Positions 5,231 to 8,265 of a stretch of DNA of 8,265 nucleotides are shown here, piece after piece. Below the pieces are notes generated by a model. That model ran no database searches, was not told where the DNA came from, and saw only the letters and a program-made list of their open reading frames with translations. How positions within the stretch are numbered: the stretch's first letter is position 1; the number at the start of each line of letters is the position of its first letter. Where the stretch lies: NCBI GenBank assembly GCA_030690875.1, contig JAUYFP010000043.1:1-8265 (forward strand), read 5' to 3'. Position numbers and translations under genes: made by a program. This DNA is from a bacterium. Its GTDB lineage: Bacteria > Patescibacteriota > Patescibacteriia > UBA1558 > GWA2-36-10.

Positions 5231-5761
5231 TCAGCCAACTAGTCTGAGCGAATTTTCTTCCCCTAACAGTGGTTTTCTCAAAAAATTCATAATGAATTCC
5301 AAAAAAAATCTTCTTTCATAAAGGACTGTGCAACCATTGAGGAAAGTTTCGGAAACCCCCACTATCCTATAGAGTTTTATTTCTAGGAAAGTATTATATT
5401 CCGAATCTTCTTCCTCTCCAAAGACCTTGACTGACAATAAAACATCAGCTGGAAAATCAGTAAAAACTCCATTTAAGATGCGGTGTTTTTGTGTCAGGCT
5501 CAAATCACACACAGTCAAACCGTGATCTCTCAAAAAATCAAACAACCAGCCCTCTACCTGAAACTCCGCATCCTCTTGCTCTTCAACCACGAGCGCCAAT
5601 TTAAACTTGGCCAACTCTCTCATTACTCTGCACTCCTCTGCTCTCCTGAATCTGCCCCTCTCTTCTATGGTTCTGCGCCATATCTCATCTCTCTTATTCG
5701 AGAAGTAAAGAAAAAAACTACCAATAACCAGAACGGAAACACAGACTATGGTAAAAGCCAT
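5231..5761 (-). CDS. Membrane-anchored protein of unknown function, 176 aa
   Basis: I do not recognise this family. Residues 3-20 (FTIVCVSVLVIGSFFLYF) form one membrane segment followed by KR, so an N-out, C-in single-pass anchor is likely. A charged, Arg/Glu-rich helical region (24-66) comes next, then a mixed domain of about 100 residues with two acidic clusters (60-66 and 116-121). The start is firm: a perfect AGGAGG lies 6 nt before the ATG, in contrast to the SD-less neighbours. GAG is used about as often as GAA for Glu, unlike infB, where GAA dominates. It has its own promoter, 70-nt leader and terminator. It opposes rbfA and nrnA and splits an otherwise usual gene order, which suggests insertion of a self-contained cassette. 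Confidence 0.75.
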   Translation of the reverse strand: MAFTIVCVSVLVIGSFFLYFSNKRDEIWRRTIEERGRFRRAEECRVMRELAKFKLALVVEEQEDAEFQVEGWLFDFLRDHGLTVCDLSLTQKHRILNGVFTDFPADVLLSVKVFGEEEDSEYNTFLEIKLYRIVGVSETFLNGCTVLYERRFFLEFIMNFLRKPLLGEENSLRLVG

Positions 5762-5778
5762 ACTTAGCCTCCTATTTT

Positions 5779-5797
5779 ATCTTGCTTTTAACAAGAT
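5779..5797 (-). promoter_or_regulatory. Leader hairpin just upstream of the SD
   Basis: ATCTTG (5779-5784) pairs with CAAGAT (5792-5797) over a 7-nt loop in the leader of the 176-aa gene, ending a few bases before AGGAGG. It could affect mRNA stability or ribosome access; no specific riboswitch is recognised. Confidence 0.35.
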
Positions 5798-5838
5798 TAT
5801 TGTAAAGAACATTAACTCTCACCTACGCCAGAACTCTC

Positions 5839-5867
5839 TTTATATAATATTAAAATAAATCTGTCAA
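5839..5867 (-). promoter_or_regulatory. Promoter of the 176-aa gene
   Basis: On the minus strand, a perfect TTGACA (5862-5867), a 17-nt spacer and TATAAA (5839-5844) predict a start near 5832 and a leader of about 70 nt. Its -35 box lies 15 bp from that of the divergent nrnA promoter, so the two may share control. Confidence 0.7.
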
Positions 5868-5882
5868 TTTATGACTGATTGA

Positions 5883-5911
5883 TTGACTAAAATAAATTAT
5901 TTAGCTATAAT
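5883..5911 (+). promoter_or_regulatory. Promoter of nrnA-clpP, leaderless
   Basis: TTGACT (5883-5888), a 17-nt spacer and a perfect TATAAT (5906-5911) predict a start at about 5918, two bases before the nrnA ATG at 5920. The mRNA should be leaderless or nearly so. The spacer holds an imperfect palindrome, CTAAA...TTTAG, that could be an operator. Confidence 0.75.
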
Positions 5912-5919
5912 AATCAGTT

Positions 5920-6885
5920 ATGTATAATCACAAGAACATTAGTCAATCAATAAAGAAGAGCATAATTCAAGCTGACAAAATACTCATCGTTTCTCATAGA
6001 AGACCCGATGGAGACACGCTTGGCGCGAATTTAGCTTTGGGTATTTATCTCAAAAAACTTGGCAAAAAAGTTACCAGTTTTTGCGTTGATTCATTACCTC
6101 AATCTTTGGCATTTTTACCAAACAGCCACTTACTCACCAGCGACCACCTGATTTTTAGAGAAAAATATGACTTAATTATCGTCGTAGATTCTTCCAACTA
6201 TGAGCTTACTGCCATCAAAGAACTGCTCAGCGCCCTGCCGACAAAATACACTTTAATAAATATTGATCATCATGTTTCCAATCCTCAATATGGCGATATC
6301 AACTTGGTGCTAACTGACTCTTCCTCAACTTGCGAAATAATCTATCGTTTGCTGAAAGATTGGTCCATAGTCTGGGATAAAGATATTGCTAGCAATTTGG
6401 CCTGCGGTATAATCACTGACACTGGTGGCCTAAAAAATGCCGCTACCAGCTACCATGCCATTACCGCTGTAGCTGATTTAATAGCCAAGGGAGCTAATAT
6501 CCATAAAATAATCAATTTCAGCTTAAACAAGCCACGACTCAGCCAACTAAAACTTTGGGGCAGAGCTTTGGAAAGACTTCGCAAGTCAAAAAAATACAAC
6601 TTGGTCTATACTTGGTTAGGCCAAGAAGATTATAGGGACTGCGAAGCTACTGAGGCCGACAGCGAAGGGCTCTCTAATTTTTTGCACATCTTAAAAGAAG
6701 CGGAAATAATAATGGTTCTAAGAGAAAGCGACAACAATATGATAAGGGGCTCAATTAGAACAAGCAGTGATGTAGACCTGACAAAATTAGCTGGACTTTT
6801 TGGCGGTGGTGGCCACAAAAAAGCCGCTGGTTTTGACTTGCCAGGAAAACTAGTCTATGATAATAATGAATTAAGAATAGTATAA
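5920..6885 (+). CDS. nrnA: DHH/DHHA1 phosphoesterase, NrnA type
   Basis: NrnA-type enzymes degrade short oligoribonucleotides and dephosphorylate pAp, using two Mn ions. The 321-aa length is typical. All catalytic motifs are present: motif I SHRRPDGD (H26, D30, D32), motif II VVDSS (D90), motif III DHH (D116-H118), motif [10 protein letters not shown] (D167), and the C-terminal DHHA1 substrate motif [10 protein letters not shown] (295-304). It is cytoplasmic, with no signal peptide. No SD precedes the ATG, and the promoter predicts a leaderless mRNA. clpP follows after 7 nt, forming an operon. The gene often sits just after rbfA in other bacteria. A degenerate paralogue lies at 1329-2438. Exact substrate preference cannot be read from sequence. 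Confidence 0.9.
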   Translation: MYNHKNISQSIKKSIIQADKILIVSHRRPDGDTLGANLALGIYLKKLGKKVTSFCVDSLPQSLAFLPNSHLLTSDHLIFREKYDLIIVVDSSNYELTAIKELLSALPTKYTLINIDHHVSNPQYGDINLVLTDSSSTCEIIYRLLKDWSIVWDKDIASNLACGIITDTGGLKNAATSYHAITAVADLIAKGANIHKIINFSLNKPRLSQLKLWGRALERLRKSKKYNLVYTWLGQEDYRDCEATEADSEGLSNFLHILKEAEIIMVLRESDNNMIRGSIRTSSDVDLTKLAGLFGGGGHKKAAGFDLPGKLVYDNNELRIV

Positions 6886-6892
6886 AAATAAT

Positions 6893-7465
6893 ATGTTAAT
6901 ACCAACAGTCATAGAAAAAGTGCCGGGTGGTGAACGCGCTTATGATATCTACTCCCGCCTTTTAAAAGAAAGAATTATATTTTTGGGCGAGCCGATTGAT
7001 GACCGCATCGCTAATTTAGTTATTGCCCAACTCCTTTTTCTTGATTCCCAAGACCAAAAAAAACCAATCAAAATGTATATCAATTCTCCGGGCGGTTCAG
7101 TCACTGACGGCTTGGCAATTTATGACACTATGCAACATGTCAAAAGCCCAGTGTCTACTATTTGCGTGGGACTAGCCGCTTCCATGGGTGCTCTGCTACT
7201 GGCCAGTGGCCACAAAGGCCAACGCTACGCCCTGCCAAATTCGGAAATATTAATTCATCAAGTTATGGGCGGAGCCACTGGTCAAGCCAGTGATGTAAAA
7301 ATAAAAGCCGAACAAATTTTAAAATTAAAAGAACGCTTAAACAAAATACTTCAGCATCATACCAGCCAAGCGCTAAAAAAAATAGAAAAAGATACTGATA
7401 GAGATTACTATATGACTGCCCAAGAAGCTTTGGACTATGGTTTGATAGATAAAATTATAAAATAA
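6893..7465 (+). CDS. clpP: ATP-dependent Clp protease proteolytic subunit
   Basis: ClpP is the serine protease that forms a tetradecameric chamber and degrades unfolded substrates fed by ClpX or ClpA/C. The 190-aa protein starts [20 protein letters not shown], the classic ClpP N-terminus without a long propeptide. The catalytic triad is visible: S97 in GLAASMGA, H122 in LIHQ and D171 in DRDYYM. The oxyanion-loop segment INSPGGSV is at residues 63-70, and the handle helix follows H122. The length fits the family. The gene lies 7 nt after nrnA without an SD and is probably translated from the same mRNA. No Clp ATPase is in the window. The pairing with nrnA looks like shared transcription, not shared function. 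Confidence 0.97.
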   Translation: MLIPTVIEKVPGGERAYDIYSRLLKERIIFLGEPIDDRIANLVIAQLLFLDSQDQKKPIKMYINSPGGSVTDGLAIYDTMQHVKSPVSTICVGLAASMGALLLASGHKGQRYALPNSEILIHQVMGGATGQASDVKIKAEQILKLKERLNKILQHHTSQALKKIEKDTDRDYYMTAQEALDYGLIDKIIK

Positions 7466-7511
7466 GTCAAAATAATCTTTCTAAATTTCCCTAGATGTGC
7501 TAATATATTTT

Positions 7512-7556
7512 GCGAGACGAGTAGCTGGGTTTTTTAACTCGCTTTATAAGCTCGTC
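7512..7556 (+). other. Competing hairpins downstream of clpP
   Basis: GCGAG (7512-7516) can pair with CTCGC (7538-7542) and CGAGT (7518-7522) with ACTCG (7537-7541), while GACGAG (7516-7521) can instead pair with CTCGTC (7551-7556). These pairings overlap and exclude one another. A run of T (7530-7535) sits in the loop. It starts 46 nt after the clpP stop and may be part of the operon 3' UTR or a small RNA. Confidence 0.4.
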
Positions 7557-7561
7557 ATTGG

Positions 7562-7636
7562 GGCCATCAGCGTACAACATCAGTTGATAGTCGGAAGACT
7601 TCAGACAATGCTGTACATATGCTGATGGTCTTTTAA
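7562..7636 (+). terminator. Long branched hairpin with U tail, end of nrnA-clpP operon
   Basis: GGCCATCAGC (7562-7571) pairs with GCTGATGGTC (7621-7630) with one G-U pair, GTACA (7572-7576) with TGTAC (7612-7616), and CAT with ATG after a mismatch. The tip contains AGTC-GGAA-GACT (7589-7600), a stem closed by a GNRA tetraloop. TCTTTTAAT follows. The G-U position favours rightward transcription. It is likely the operon terminator, but its size and tetraloop would also fit a structured small RNA. Confidence 0.6.
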
Positions 7637-7674
7637 TAAAAATACCAATACCCCCTTGTCAAGAATTATGAATA

Positions 7675-7695
7675 CCCCAATGCCAAGCATTGGGG
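7675..7695. repeat. Perfect 9-bp hairpin
   Basis: CCCCAATGC (7675-7683) and GCATTGGGG (7687-7695) are perfect reverse complements around CAA. They lie inside a wider imperfect stem formed by the C-rich run at 7650-7657 and AAGGAGGGT near 7705-7713. No T-run follows directly. Its function is unknown; it resembles a dispersed intergenic palindrome. Confidence 0.5.
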
Positions 7696-7719
7696 CCTGA
7701 GGCGAAGGAGGGTCAAATT

Positions 7720-7745
7720 CAACCTCGAAGGTTGGTTTTATTTTT
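7720..7745 (+). terminator. Rightward intrinsic terminator-like hairpin
   Basis: CAACCT (7720-7725) pairs with AGGTTG (7729-7734) over CGA and is followed by GTTTTATTTTT. It could stop rightward readthrough before the opposing gene ending at 7755. On the minus strand the tail is not U-rich, so it is a poor terminator for that gene. Confidence 0.5.
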
Positions 7746-7754
7746 CAAAAGTGA

Positions 7755-8265
7755 CTACTTGCGAAATCGAAAGACTAACTCAGAGTCAGCACCCCACCTG
7801 TAGTCAGGCTCAGCATGGTTGCCACTGAGCCTCAGTTTAGCGTCACTGCTACGCAAGTGGAACACACTAGGATAGCCACGGCGGTCAGCGATTTGTTTCA
7901 TGGCAATCCGAAACCACTCTCTGCCAGTATATTTTAACCTAAGATGAGGACCAACTTCAGCTGGGCATTGTTCTAATGCCAACTCTTGGGCTCTCTTGTA
8001 TATTTCATCAGTAGTGGCACCAGTTTTCAAGCCTAATTGCTCAACTGTAAACCTAACTAGATTATATACTTCTGGAGTTTGACTAAATTCTGTCTTTTCA
8101 AGAATATCTTTTCCCCAATCAGAAAGATAAATATTTTTATCTTTCAAAGCTTGCTCTGCTTTTTCAGCAGAGTTGATACTTGGATCAGTTTCTAGGGTTT
8201 GTATGAATATTCCCTTGTCAGGAAAAGATTCATAAAGATGAGTGATATTGGGGTAGTTTCTAACT
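7755..8265 (-). CDS. Conserved unknown protein, 5' end beyond the window
   Basis: The minus-strand frame stays open from the TAG at 7755 to the right edge, so 169 C-terminal residues are visible and the start lies outside. A TTG at 8147 is not the likely start, because a plausible frame continues upstream (VRNYPNITHLYESF, then an Asp/Glu-rich linker). The C-terminal part has a patterned region: VEQLGLKTGATTDEIYKRAQ, then LEQCPAEVGPHLRLKY, EWFRIAMKQIADRRGYPSVF, and a closing LVFRFRK. From memory, similar 'CPAEVGP...LRL' and 'GYPSVF' proteins of unknown function occur in CPR genomes; I cannot name a domain. There is no membrane segment. The first third is Asp/Glu-rich and the end is Arg-rich. 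Confidence 0.7.
   Translation of the reverse strand, partial: VRNYPNITHLYESFPDKGIFIQTLETDPSINSAEKAEQALKDKNIYLSDWGKDILEKTEFSQTPEVYNLVRFTVEQLGLKTGATTDEIYKRAQELALEQCPAEVGPHLRLKYTGREWFRIAMKQIADRRGYPSVFHLRSSDAKLRLSGNHAEPDYRWGADSELVFRFRK

Noticed and set aside
5483..5767. 94-codon plus-strand frame opposite the 176-aa gene
   Set aside because: It is antisense to a gene with perfect SD, promoter and strand-specific terminator; it has no SD and no promoter of its own.
7562..7630. SRP RNA (4.5S-type)
   Set aside because: The conserved asymmetric-loop motif with AGCAGCCA is missing; only a GGAA tetraloop is shared.
8250..8265. Another copy of the infB-upstream repeat (GTTTCTAAC at the right edge)
   Set aside because: The match is short, without the CGGG extension, and lies inside the open coding frame of the partial gene.

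Overview
The window looks like a chromosomal piece of a Candidate Phyla Radiation (Patescibacteria) bacterium, probably of the Parcubacteria type. This is inferred from the short AT-rich housekeeping genes without Shine-Dalgarno (SD) sites, a compact infB-rbfA-DHH-clpP neighbourhood, an IF2 with a short N-terminal region, and isolated small genes of unknown function. TGA ends genes and tryptophan is TGG, so the UGA-as-glycine code of Gracilibacteria is not seen.

Layout. Positions 1-229 are intergenic, with a leftward promoter serving a gene outside the window and a rightward promoter. A short leader with a possible 26-codon leaderless ORF and two terminator-like hairpins precedes an isolated 92-aa gene (386-664) that has its own SD and terminator. 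On the minus strand, 792-881 encodes a 29-residue, extremely basic protein with a near-consensus promoter and its own terminator. Positions 941-1312 hold a minus-strand tRNA region: a tRNA-Ile(UAU)-like gene with an abnormal T arm, and upstream of it a broken 5' tRNA half split twice by GC-rich palindromes. The minus gene 1329-2438 is a DHH-family paralogue that has lost nearly all its metal ligands. Diverging from it, past two tandem MITE-like units that end exactly at the infB start codon, lie infB (2895-4868) and rbfA (4861-5187), with overlapping ends. A minus-strand isolated gene for a membrane-anchored protein (5231-5761) sits between rbfA and an intact NrnA-type DHH phosphoesterase gene (5920-6885). 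That gene is followed 7 nt later by clpP (6893-7465). After clpP come a structured 3' region, further hairpins and a minus-strand conserved unknown gene cut by the right edge.

How the genes fit. infB and rbfA act in translation initiation and 30S maturation; nrnA and clpP act in small-RNA/nucleotide turnover and protein turnover. The order infB-rbfA-DHH is an ancestral arrangement here interrupted by the 176-aa gene. Two expression styles stand out. Housekeeping genes lack SD sites, and nrnA appears leaderless. The two isolated genes of unknown function have strong SD sites, private terminators and different codon use, which suggests cassette-like acquisition. No CRISPR array, complete IS or known defence system was seen.
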